Shown here one piece after another: positions 48,508-56,264 of a DNA stretch of 64,000 bases. The DNA is from Uliginosibacterium flavum (lineage in GTDB: Bacteria; Pseudomonadota; Gammaproteobacteria; Burkholderiales; Rhodocyclaceae). Where the stretch lies: assembly GCF_040566545.1 (NCBI RefSeq), contig NZ_JBEWZI010000020.1, forward strand, positions 7,176 to 71,175, in the 5' to 3' direction. The position numbers were made by a program, and so were the translations under genes. The first letter of the stretch is position 1, and each line of letters starts with the position of its first letter. The notes below the pieces were generated by a model. The model saw only the letters and a program-made list of their open reading frames with translations, made no database searches and was not told the origin of the DNA.

Positions 48508-49544
48508 TACTTGCTCCACTCGTAGCTTGTGACAATCTGGGCGGATAGTAGCTGAGTTGAGCGGGGTGTGATGCCCAGTTGTCGGGCGCGTTCCAGATTG
48601 ATGACGGGTACGCCCTTGGTGGTAGGTGTCATGGGCAGGCTGCCGGGCTTCTGGTGCTGAACCAGAATCGCGCGTGCCAGTTTGCCGGCAGACTGTCCTT
48701 GTTCAAAGGCTGATACGGCTACGCCAGCCAGCGTACCGTGGAGCATGCGGTCATCCCAGAATGACATGTCCGGCACTTTGCTGTTTTCCGTCAGCCAGCG
48801 CTGCAGTTGCGGATAGGGGACGTTGGCTCCTTTGGCATCCTTGAAATTGAAGTTGCCGAGGATCAGGTAAGCGTCGGCCTTGTTCGGATTCTCCAGCGCC
48901 AGATGCTGGAAGTCGGCGTAAGTCACTGGTTGATCCACACCGACCAGTTCGAAATCCGGCTTGCTGCGCGCCAGGCTGCGCACCCGTCCAATCACTTGCG
49001 GCCAGTAGGCAGCATTGTCCGAGAGAATCTGGATGCGACGCACGCCTGGTTTGAGGGTCTGCAGCAGATGGATGGTCTCCACAACGTGTTCGCGTTCGAG
49101 TACGCCGGTGATGTTCGGCGCGCCTTCGATGCCGAGCTCCTTGGGATTTCCATTCACGCCGCTGAAGACAAAGGGAATCGGGCTGCCCACATAGTGGCGA
49201 GTCACCAGCTGGATGGCGTCATCATCCGAGGTGTAAACCAGATCCGGCTTCCAGTCACTGATCAACTGACGCGCCTTGCCGGCGTTGCGTTCCTGTTCCT
49301 CTTTCGAACTCTGACGTTTGGTGTCGAGCTGAAAGACCTGGTATTCGGCTTTGACCTCGGCCCCCAAGCCGGCTTTGAAACCGTCCAGCTGGCCGTCCGT
49401 CCAGCGATAGGGCGAATTGAAACTCATGATGTGCAGGATGCGCACGGGGCGCTTGGCTTCGGCGCGCGCTTGAGCGTTGGCCGGCGCGGCCAGCATCAGC
49501 AGATTGAACATCAAGCTCAGCAAAAGCACGATACGCATGATCAC
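48507..49544 (-). CDS. ABC-type periplasmic substrate-binding protein of a sensory pair
   Basis: A 345-residue exported protein of the ABC_sub_bind (PF04392-like) group. Signal peptide MRIVLLLSLMFNLLMLAAPA, then a periplasmic-binding fold: RILHIMSFNSPYRWTDGQLD, DLVYTSDDDAIQLVTRHYVG, PFVFSGVNGNPKELGIEG, GVRRIQILSDNAAYWPQV and GTLAGVAVSAFEQGQSAGKL. There is no permease or ATPase gene; the only partner is the kinase downstream. This group is often linked with histidine kinases, so it probably presents a ligand to the sensor. GTG at 49544 has AGGAG at good spacing. Confidence 0.8.
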   Translation of the reverse strand: MIMRIVLLLSLMFNLLMLAAPANAQARAEAKRPVRILHIMSFNSPYRWTDGQLDGFKAGLGAEVKAEYQVFQLDTKRQSSKEEQERNAGKARQLISDWKPDLVYTSDDDAIQLVTRHYVGSPIPFVFSGVNGNPKELGIEGAPNITGVLEREHVVETIHLLQTLKPGVRRIQILSDNAAYWPQVIGRVRSLARSKPDFELVGVDQPVTYADFQHLALENPNKADAYLILGNFNFKDAKGANVPYPQLQRWLTENSKVPDMSFWDDRMLHGTLAGVAVSAFEQGQSAGKLARAILVQHQKPGSLPMTPTTKGVPVINLERARQLGITPRSTQLLSAQIVTSYEWSK

Positions 49545-49721
49545 GGTGAAGCTCCTGGATTGAGTGACAGACAAATTTTCAAGGGGCCTATTCATACGCG
49601 AAATCCGGCCCTCGGGGAATAGACCACAAGTCCGGTCAGGCGCATCGCCGCGTCATACAGGTCGCTTGCCGGCGCGCTTTGCGGCAAAATGGCGGACTTT
49701 CGATTTTTCGCCGGGATTCAT

Positions 49722-50486
49722 ATGGCCGACACCACTCTTCAAACCCTGCCGCCCGATTCGCTCGCCGATCTTGCTCCGAGTGATGTACAGATCCAGGCTG
49801 CGCGCCTCGTACATGAAGCTTTCGCCGCCGCTTTGCGCCTTACCGCCAATGGCGAGGGCAAACAACTGGAAGATGCGCTGGCGCGTTTGGCGAGTCACTT
49901 GCGCGAATGGTCGCGCATGACCACACCCGAAGCCGCCCACCTGCGTTTGGCCATGATTCTGGCCGGGCTGGATCAGTGGGGCCTGGCCTATAGTCAAGCC
50001 TTCGGCGCGCCCGCGCTGGCAGGGCTTTCGCTGATTCTGGCGGACTTGCGCGACAACATGGATCTGGCCGAAGAAGGCATGTGCCAGCGCTTTCTCGACA
50101 CCTTGCATGGCGACGAAGCCAGTGCGCTGGAATTCAAGATTGCCTTCCGTCGCGAGCTCCACCTCTCGCTGTGGCACACCATGATTGCCGCTGAAAATCG
50201 CGAACAGGCCGAGGTGCTGCTGCATCTCTTGGGCGGCATGCTACTCGCCCTCAATCGTGCCATGCCCACGCTGGGCTGGCGTCTGGTCGCCGACACCCTG
50301 GCCACCATCCAGATCCGCTGCCTGCAGCATGGTCTGGCTGCCAGCGGGCTGGAGCAGGAAATGACCGAAGAGCTTTTCGCCGGCCTGACCCGCGAGCTGC
50401 CTGACGCTTCGCGCGATCAGGTCAACCAGCTGTCCGCAGAAGCCGTGCGTGCCTGGCAAGAGGCCCGACACGCGACGCAGCATTAA
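49722..50486 (+). CDS. Hypothetical alpha-helical protein
   Basis: A 254-residue soluble protein predicted to be almost all helix (for example AARLVHEAFAAALRLTANGE and HLRLAMILAGLDQWGLAYSQ, then LHLLGGMLLALNRAMPTLGW). No recognised family, signal peptide or catalytic motif. The ATG at 49722 follows GGGATTCAT; an in-frame ATG at 49689 lacks a ribosome site. It is divergent from the binding-protein/kinase pair. Confidence 0.7.
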   Translation: MADTTLQTLPPDSLADLAPSDVQIQAARLVHEAFAAALRLTANGEGKQLEDALARLASHLREWSRMTTPEAAHLRLAMILAGLDQWGLAYSQAFGAPALAGLSLILADLRDNMDLAEEGMCQRFLDTLHGDEASALEFKIAFRRELHLSLWHTMIAAENREQAEVLLHLLGGMLLALNRAMPTLGWRLVADTLATIQIRCLQHGLAASGLEQEMTEELFAGLTRELPDASRDQVNQLSAEAVRAWQEARHATQH

Positions 50487-50493
50487 AAATTGC

Positions 50494-50528
50494 GCGAGTC
50501 GCGAGTCGCGAGTTGCGAGTCGCAAGTC
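50494..50528. repeat. Heptanucleotide tandem repeat
   Basis: Five units of gcgagtc (units 3 and 5 with one change each), directly after the 49722-50486 gene. Shares the agtc core with the array at 13111. Confidence 0.8.
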
Positions 50529-50605
50529 GGGCGCGCGATGCGCCCTTCCAAGGCAAAACCGCGTAGCCCGACAGTCAGTTCAGCGGAATCCGTGTAGAAA
50601 CAAGC

Positions 50606-50941
50606 CTACATCAGGCTGCCCACCAGCATCAGCAGTCCACTGCCGACGAAGGCGAGCGCGGAAAAAGCCGTACCGAGAATAGCGAACACGCTCTTCCGAT
50701 CTTTTTGCACTATTCCGGCGATGCCCAGACCGAGCGCGATAGCTTCGACCATGATCAGCAGAATCAGGAACAGGCCGATGATCATCGCGCCAGCCGATTC
50801 TTCGTCGATGCCGCCGGGACTCGTATTTTCCATTACGCCTGCGACGGCGAACAGGATGAATAGCAGGAATCCCGCGATCAGGCTGATGATGAACGAGGCA
50901 ATGCCGAGGCCGGAGTGTTTTTGCTCAGAGGATGTGGTCAT
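50606..50941 (-). CDS. Small membrane protein (DUF4190-like)
   Basis: A 111-residue protein with three helices: GIASFIISLIAGFLLFILFA, AMIIGLFLILLIMVEAIALG and VFAILGTAFSALAFVGSGLL. The pattern resembles DUF4190-type membrane proteins, whose function is unknown. It lies 38 bases downstream of the rhomboid gene on the same strand and is probably co-transcribed. Confidence 0.72.
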   Translation of the reverse strand: MTTSSEQKHSGLGIASFIISLIAGFLLFILFAVAGVMENTSPGGIDEESAGAMIIGLFLILLIMVEAIALGLGIAGIVQKDRKSVFAILGTAFSALAFVGSGLLMLVGSLM

Positions 50942-50979
50942 GGTATTTGTGATGTGAGAAGGAAAAGTGGAGGGATTGC

Positions 50980-51537
50980 CTACGCCCGCCGCCCAGCCAG
51001 CCGGAACCCGAACAGGCTGCCGCAGGCGCCGCCAATTAGATGGGCGAACTGCGCCACGTGATCGGCGCGCAGGCCTTGCAGCAGCTCGCGTGAGAGGAAG
51101 ACCGCGACGATCAGCAGAAAGCTCAAGGGGATTTCGCCATTGCGGAAATTCGTGAAACTCACCAGCAGGATGAACATGAAGACGATACCGCTGGCGCCCA
51201 GCAAACCGCTGGAAAACAGCAGCACGTTGAGTACGCCGGTGATCAGCGCAGTGGCCAGCATCATGCCCAGCAGGCGACCACTGCCGTACTTTTCTTCCAG
51301 AATCGGCCCGAGCAGCAGGATGAAAGACAAATTACCGAGCAGGTGATCCCAGCTGGCATGCCCGGCTGCATGGCTCAGCAGACGGAACCAGCTTAAGGGC
51401 TGACTGAAAGCGAAGCCGCCTGAGCCGGGGACGAAGAACAGGAGCTGGATGGGTGGGACGAGCATCCCGAGGACGAATACCGCCACGCAGAGCAGCGAAA
51501 AACTCAGAACGGCGGGGGCGTTGTAACGGATTCTCAT
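50980..51537 (-). CDS. Rhomboid-family intramembrane protease
   Basis: A 185-residue six-helix membrane protein. Helix 4 carries GASGIVFMF with the catalytic serine, helix 6 carries FAHLIGGACGSLFGF with the catalytic histidine, and helix 2 has HASWDHLLGNLSFILLL with the usual His/Asn pair. It cleaves membrane segments of other proteins. Length is short but complete for the basic six-helix form. Likely in one unit with the small membrane protein downstream. Confidence 0.85.
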   Translation of the reverse strand: MRIRYNAPAVLSFSLLCVAVFVLGMLVPPIQLLFFVPGSGGFAFSQPLSWFRLLSHAAGHASWDHLLGNLSFILLLGPILEEKYGSGRLLGMMLATALITGVLNVLLFSSGLLGASGIVFMFILLVSFTNFRNGEIPLSFLLIVAVFLSRELLQGLRADHVAQFAHLIGGACGSLFGFRLAGRRA

Positions 51538-51565
51538 GGTTTTATCAGAGTGCTGGGTCGTGAGT

Positions 51566-51595
51566 TCCGCCGCACGTCAGCGGCGGAGTTTTTTT
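51566..51595 (+). terminator. Terminator-like stem with no upstream gene
   Basis: Perfect stem tccgccgc / gcggcgga with loop acgtca and a run of seven T on the plus strand. The nearest gene to the left is on the minus strand, so no known transcript ends here. Confidence 0.6.
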
Positions 51596-51667
51596 GTAGG
51601 AGCTAGCGAAGCTGGCGATCCGGGCGTGAATGGAGGCTCCCATCGCCAGCTTCGCTAGCTCCTACGA
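51595..51667. repeat. Extragenic palindrome, type 3
   Basis: The 25-base arms starting tgtaggagctagcgaagc (51595) and ending gcttcgctagctcctacg (51666) are exact inverted complements around 22 bases. Confidence 0.8.
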
Positions 51668-51672
51668 GGCGT

Positions 51673-51796
51673 GCTGGAGAGCCGCACCCAGTAACTGTTT
51701 TCGGGAAGATGCCCGCAGAGCCAATACTGGCGCGGCTCTGCAAGCATGCCCACTCAATCCTCAGCACTCATTGCTCAGTCCTCCGCCGCAGGCGGC
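51673..51796. repeat. Copy G of the dispersed hairpin repeat, joined to the 53-base unit
   Basis: Left end tgctggagagccgcacccag (51673-51692), inner module cgcagagccaatactggcgc followed by ggctctgcaagc, then the inverted second copy of the 53-base unit (51744-51796). Lies just past the cyclase stop. Confidence 0.65.
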
Positions 51797-51801
51797 AGCA
51801 C

Positions 51802-53136
51802 TCAGTCAACGCCACTTACATCAATATCCAGCGGATAGTGGGAGGCGGCAGGCGCAATGCTGGCGGATTTTCCGCCGTTCTGGCCGAGCAGACGCCAGAC
51901 GCTGACCATGCCCTTGCCCTTCAGGCGCAGCGTCACAGGGTCTTCAAAAACGAAACGGTATTTCAGGCGCGCAAAGGTCGTCGCGTCGCATTGGATGCAG
52001 CTCGGGTGGCTTTCCGACGAGATCCGGCTGGCCAGATTCACCGTGTCGCCCCACAGGTCGTAAATGAACTTCTTGCGTCCTACCACGCCTGCCACGACCG
52101 GCCCGGTGCCGATGCCGATTCGTACTTGCAGGCTGCGCCCGTGTAGTGCCGAATCCTCCGCTAGCCAGTCACGCATGTGCAGAGCCAGATCGGCAATTGC
52201 CGCGCACGGATCCTTGCTGTTCTCGTTCAGTCCCCCTGCCACCATGTAGGCATCACCGATGGTTTTGATCTTTTCCAGCCCGCGCACACCTGCCATGTCA
52301 TCAAACTTGCCGAACACATGGTTGAGCAATGCAAACACCTCGGTTGGCGGCATGCCGGCGGCCAGTTCGGTGAAGTTTACGATGTCTGCGAACATCACCG
52401 TGGCTTCCGCAAAGCCATCCGCAATCGTCTCGTCCGAAGCTTTCAGTCGTGCCGCCACGGGTGCCGGCAGCACGTTCAGCAACAGGCGCTCGGAGCGGGC
52501 CTGTTCAACCTCCAGCCGCGCATGGGCCTCTTCCAGCATCGCCTGGGTGTGATTGCGTTCGCGGATCGCAAAGCGCAGGAACAGATACACCATGGTCGAA
52601 ATCGTCGCGAAGTTCAGTGCGAAAAATAGCACCGATACCTTGCGCGGCACGCTGCTGGTAACCATGCCGAAATCGGCCAGAAAATAATCCGCCCCGCCGG
52701 TGATCAGGGTCAGCACCAGATAGGCCGTAAACCAGGGCATCGACTCGCGCACCCCCAGACACAACAAGGCGCACACCGGTGCCAGCATGCCCCACAAGAT
52801 CAGACCCGAAGCCGCAATGAAATCGCCGAGCGCCCATTGCGCAATGAAGGGGAAGAACAACAGGATCGCCAGTTGCGTGATGCGGAACAGATCGAAATTG
52901 CCCCAGCGCGCGAAGACCAGCAGATTCAGCGCAACGACGATCTGCAGGTAAAACGGCAAGGACGCCGACAACTGCGGCCCCAGTGCCCAGTAAATCAACA
53001 ACCAGATCGCCCCGGCAATGCTCACCAGCCCGCTGATGAACACCAGCAGCGACTTCTGCAGGCGCAACTCCTCGCTGTCGCCGAGCTCGATGCAGGCGGT
53101 GCGCAGGCGGTGGAGGAGGGAGGGTTTGTTGGGCAT
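51802..53136 (-). CDS. Class III adenylate/guanylate cyclase with six-helix membrane domain
   Basis: A 444-residue protein. Six membrane helices (about 30-225; for example LLVFISGLVSIAGAIWLLIY, ITQLAILLFFPFIAQWAL), a signalling helix with EEAHARLEVEQARSERLLLN, then the catalytic domain: metal Asp in VMFADIVNFTEL, the second metal Asp and base-selecting Lys in KIKTIGDAYMVAG, and LWGDTVNLASRI with the transition-state Asn/Arg. The Lys/Asp pair favours ATP, so cAMP is the likely product. ATG at 53136 is 5 bases after the stop of the pilin-like gene, so it belongs to the pseudopilus operon. Confidence 0.87.
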   Translation of the reverse strand: MPNKPSLLHRLRTACIELGDSEELRLQKSLLVFISGLVSIAGAIWLLIYWALGPQLSASLPFYLQIVVALNLLVFARWGNFDLFRITQLAILLFFPFIAQWALGDFIAASGLILWGMLAPVCALLCLGVRESMPWFTAYLVLTLITGGADYFLADFGMVTSSVPRKVSVLFFALNFATISTMVYLFLRFAIRERNHTQAMLEEAHARLEVEQARSERLLLNVLPAPVAARLKASDETIADGFAEATVMFADIVNFTELAAGMPPTEVFALLNHVFGKFDDMAGVRGLEKIKTIGDAYMVAGGLNENSKDPCAAIADLALHMRDWLAEDSALHGRSLQVRIGIGTGPVVAGVVGRKKFIYDLWGDTVNLASRISSESHPSCIQCDATTFARLKYRFVFEDPVTLRLKGKGMVSVWRLLGQNGGKSASIAPAASHYPLDIDVSGVD

Positions 53137-53141
53137 GCGGG

Positions 53142-54047
53142 CTAGCCACCGCTTGAGGATGTTGAACTGCCTCCGGAGGAGCTGGAACCCGCTCCCGAGC
53201 TTGAGCCAGAACTGGAGCTTGAACTTGAACTGCTGGTTGAGTTGTTGCAGGTATCCGTTGAGCCAGAGTGCGGGATGCAATAGCCAGCGCTTGAAATGGT
53301 CCGGAAAAGGATGAAACGGGACATCCACACAAAGCGGTCGTCGAAATTCTTTTCCGGGTTACTCGGGCTCGAAACTTCGTCGTGGGAGACTAGGATGCGT
53401 GCCGCAGGAGGGATGCTTGGTGCAGGGGTTGGTGTGTTGGCAGTTTCATCCGGGTTGGCTGCAATAACACCGGGTTGATCGCTGGCTGGTTGCGGTACAC
53501 GCTGGAAGCTGATGCCGTAGTGCCCGTTGGGCCCGTGCGACCAAAGTGCGAATGCCGTTGCAGTGTCTGTGACAACGGGATTTCCGCTGGCGCTTGATGT
53601 GCGCAGCTTGAGGGTTCCTCCAGTATCAAGGGCGAAGTTTGTGATTCCGGCCGTGATGGGGGGCAAGGTGAGCGCATAGGTCACTTCATAACTGAGGTAT
53701 TGACCCCAACCGTCCACTCCACTGATGCTTAAATCACGCGACGGTACAATTCCTCGGTTCGCGCCGCTGCCGCAGCCAGGAAGCGCAGTTCCAAACTTTG
53801 TATCATCACTCTCTGTCGGGCTGGCAGGGCAGGGTAAATAGCCGTGACTGGCAGCAAAACCCAGCAAAGCTTGAGTTGCTTCGTCCATGGCGGCTTTCGT
53901 TTCCGCAAAGCGTGCGCGCTCGTTCTGAATGCGCAGCATGGAAATACCACCAATCATCAGAAAGGCGATCACCGTCAGTGAGATTGCAATCTCAATCAGC
54001 GTAAAACCTGAAGTCCGGAGCGCTTGGCCGTGCCTGGCCCTTGTCAT
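53142..54047 (-). CDS. Minor pilin-like protein with Ser-rich tail
   Basis: A 301-residue type IV pilin-like protein. The prepilin site G-FTLIEIAISLTVIAF has F1 and E5 intact; the helix runs to about 45, followed by QALLGFAASHGYLPCPASP. The globular part has several Cys, and the chain ends in about 45 residues of Ser/Gly with almost nothing else. Start at 54047 is chosen because it gives an ATGA overlap with the upstream gene; ATG at 54053 is also possible. Probably a minor or adhesive pilin. Confidence 0.8.
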   Translation of the reverse strand: MTRARHGQALRTSGFTLIEIAISLTVIAFLMIGGISMLRIQNERARFAETKAAMDEATQALLGFAASHGYLPCPASPTESDDTKFGTALPGCGSGANRGIVPSRDLSISGVDGWGQYLSYEVTYALTLPPITAGITNFALDTGGTLKLRTSSASGNPVVTDTATAFALWSHGPNGHYGISFQRVPQPASDQPGVIAANPDETANTPTPAPSIPPAARILVSHDEVSSPSNPEKNFDDRFVWMSRFILFRTISSAGYCIPHSGSTDTCNNSTSSSSSSSSSGSSSGAGSSSSGGSSTSSSGG

Positions 54048-55216
54048 TTGCATTGGATTTCGCCGCTCGACAGCTGAGTCGTGCATTTGTAGGGAGGGGT
54101 CGTGTTGAGCGATATAGATAGCGTCTGATCGTCTTTGTTGTACTGGATGAGATCGTACCAGCCATTGTGGCAGAGCCAGAATGGCGGGGTGTTCAATGAG
54201 CTGTCTGCGCTGTGAGTTTGAACCGGGCAGCTTCCTGCTGTGAGCGCTGCGTCATTTTTGTCGCGATAGAGCGTGCACCAGCCCTTGATCATTTCTTTGT
54301 CATCAAGCGACAGTCCTTGCTCCAGTTGAGGATCGTAATGCTGCAAATCCAGTTTGAAGCTGGCAAGCACTTGCGAGCATTTTTCAATTTGATCGCAGCC
54401 TCCGAGCGCAAGATCGAAGGCATCCACCAAACTTGATTTGCTGAGATCTGCGTTGCGGATGCTGCTGATAGAGGTGGACGTCGGGTAGTTTGCAGTCAAT
54501 GACCTAGCGCAAGACAGACTCAGCGGTTCCAGAACCCGCTTCAGTGTGGGCCGCAGCAATTCGTTCATGGAAATTGGGCGGACGTCGAACGTCTGAGAAA
54601 CCGTATTTACGGTTTTGTCACCAGTGCTTGCATCCAGATAGCTTGCGATGCTACCTGATGAGCACGTGCTGCCCGTCGTCCACGTTCTGACTTGCCCTGC
54701 CGTGGCGGGCAGAGGGGATATCAGCAAGGCTGGGTATGCATTCCCTTCAAGCCATAAGCTTTGCGTTTTGTCGGTGGGTGCGCTGGCGCTTACAGGAAAT
54801 TCGCTGCGATTGATGGTGCTGACGGGCGTGCGCATGGGCATGTAAAGCAGCATCCACAGGCAGTCGTTGCCGCCGTTTTTTGGGGCATCGATCCCTAGTG
54901 TTTTCCATGGGACGCGACCAATGATTTTTACTGTGGTGTTGCCGAGCGGAAAAGCTTTGCTTGAGATTGAACAATCAGCCACGGCTGTACCGGCCTCGGT
55001 TACAGGACAAGGGAGTGCGCCTGGTGTGTTGCTCTGGGTTTGTGCATAGGCCAGCAAGGCTTCCTTGGCTGTCGTCAGGGCCTGGCTGGTTTGGACTGTG
55101 TGGCGTTGTTCTGAAACGCCGCCTCCGCCTAGTCCTCGAATCCACCATGCCGCGCCGATGGCCAGCATCAGCGCCAGAACGGCGACAAGCACATACCCCT
55201 GCTCCCCGCGCCTCAC
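54044..55216 (-). CDS. GspK/PilX-like minor pseudopilin
   Basis: A 390-residue protein with a prepilin-type N-terminus, RRGEQG-YVLVAVLALMLA, that has Y at +1 and lacks Glu at +5, as in GspK and PilX tip proteins. After the helix comes KEALLAYAQTQSN followed by GALPCPV, matching QALLGFAASHG...LPCP of its neighbour. Eleven or more Cys in the large globular part suggest disulfides, fitting DsbB in the window. Start GTG at 55216 overlaps the MshK-like stop by GTGA. Function as pilus tip or initiator is likely but not shown. Confidence 0.78.
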   Translation of the reverse strand: MRRGEQGYVLVAVLALMLAIGAAWWIRGLGGGGVSEQRHTVQTSQALTTAKEALLAYAQTQSNTPGALPCPVTEAGTAVADCSISSKAFPLGNTTVKIIGRVPWKTLGIDAPKNGGNDCLWMLLYMPMRTPVSTINRSEFPVSASAPTDKTQSLWLEGNAYPALLISPLPATAGQVRTWTTGSTCSSGSIASYLDASTGDKTVNTVSQTFDVRPISMNELLRPTLKRVLEPLSLSCARSLTANYPTSTSISSIRNADLSKSSLVDAFDLALGGCDQIEKCSQVLASFKLDLQHYDPQLEQGLSLDDKEMIKGWCTLYRDKNDAALTAGSCPVQTHSADSSLNTPPFWLCHNGWYDLIQYNKDDQTLSISLNTTPPYKCTTQLSSGEIQCK

Positions 55217-55641
55217 GGCTTCTTCCCCTCAGCCTGTTCCGGCGTCAGCCGGATCTGTTCGCCCACCTTCAACTCCACCGTCTTGCCTTCGCCGACAAAC
55301 ACGCGTGCGGAGCGCTCGCCGTAGCTGGCGACGGGGGCGTGGCTGCTGTGGGCCTGGCCGTTGATCCAGACGGTGCTGCGGCCGCTGGAGCGGCGCACGA
55401 TGCCTTGCAGGGCGATGGTGTCGGATTCCTGTTCGTGGCTGATGCGGGCGTTGCGGCGTCGCAGTTCATCGAGTACGGCACGCTGTTGCGGGGTGTGGAA
55501 GAGGCGGCCGAGGCTCTGCTCGGAGACCCGCTCCGGTTGGGCTTCTGCAGCCTGCCCCCATGCATAGCCGCAGCAGGCAAGGCTCGCGCAGGCGATGGCC
55601 TGAAGAGTGAGTCTGATCGCGGCTGTACGGGTAGGGGTCAT
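55213..55641 (-). CDS. MshK-like pseudopilus assembly protein
   Basis: A 142-residue exported protein. Signal sequence (LTLQAIACASLACCGYAWGQA), helical centre (QRAVLDELRRRNARI) and a C-terminal beta domain IALQGIVRRSSGRSTVWING ... LKVGEQIRLTPEQ, the pattern of MshK/PulC-like secretion accessories. ATG at 55641 overlaps the MshJ-like gene by ATGA. Its likely role is to link the inner-membrane platform to the secretin. Confidence 0.72.
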   Translation of the reverse strand: MTPTRTAAIRLTLQAIACASLACCGYAWGQAAEAQPERVSEQSLGRLFHTPQQRAVLDELRRRNARISHEQESDTIALQGIVRRSSGRSTVWINGQAHSSHAPVASYGERSARVFVGEGKTVELKVGEQIRLTPEQAEGKKP

Positions 55642-56264
55642 GGTTGTTTGAGATTGGCTGTGGCGGCGGGGGCTTGCACCGTTATCCAGTCTAGTTCGCA
55701 TTCGGCGGCGAGGCGGGCGTTGCCTTGATCGGCGGCGCCTGCCAGTTCGCTGAGGCTGCATTTGCGGGGCTGGACGATGGCGCCGCTGATGTTGCGCAGG
55801 TCGTCGAGGACGCGCAGCAGATCGCCTTCGTGCAGCAGTTGCAGGCTGAGTTTCATCTGGCTGGCTTTGCTGGCGAACTGGCCGGCGGCATCGAGTTTGG
55901 CGAGTTCGCGTTGCGGGGCGAGGCTGAATTCGAGTTTGCCGAGGCGGCGAGTCTGGCCGATGTTGCGCAGGGCGTTGGCCCAGTCCAGGCGGTTCTCGGC
56001 ACCGATCAGGCCTTGCTGGTGCAGTTGGTCGAAACGCGCGATGGTCTGGCGGATGGTGGGTTCATCGGCCTGGGCTTTTTGATAGCGCTGATGCAGGGCC
56101 TGGGCGGCGCTGCGGGCGCTGTCGTGTTCGCGCTGGGCGTGCTTGAGTTGTTGTTGCGAGGCCCACAGAAGTCCGCCGCCAAGGGCGATGAGGACGACGG
56201 CGACGAGCACGCTGAGGCTGAGCTGGCGGGCGCTTTTTTGTGCAAGAAGAGGGCGGCTGTTCAT
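55638..56264 (-). CDS. MshJ/PilO-like pseudopilus assembly protein
   Basis: A 208-residue bitopic protein with a cytoplasmic start, one membrane helix (LSVLVAVVLIALGGGLLWAS, about 16-36) and a periplasmic coiled coil followed by a ferredoxin-like fold, as in PilO/GspM. The Cys pair in RKCSLSEL and AAECELDW may form a disulfide. ATGA overlaps on both sides. Confidence 0.78.
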   Translation of the reverse strand: MNSRPLLAQKSARQLSLSVLVAVVLIALGGGLLWASQQQLKHAQREHDSARSAAQALHQRYQKAQADEPTIRQTIARFDQLHQQGLIGAENRLDWANALRNIGQTRRLGKLEFSLAPQRELAKLDAAGQFASKASQMKLSLQLLHEGDLLRVLDDLRNISGAIVQPRKCSLSELAGAADQGNARLAAECELDWITVQAPAATANLKQP

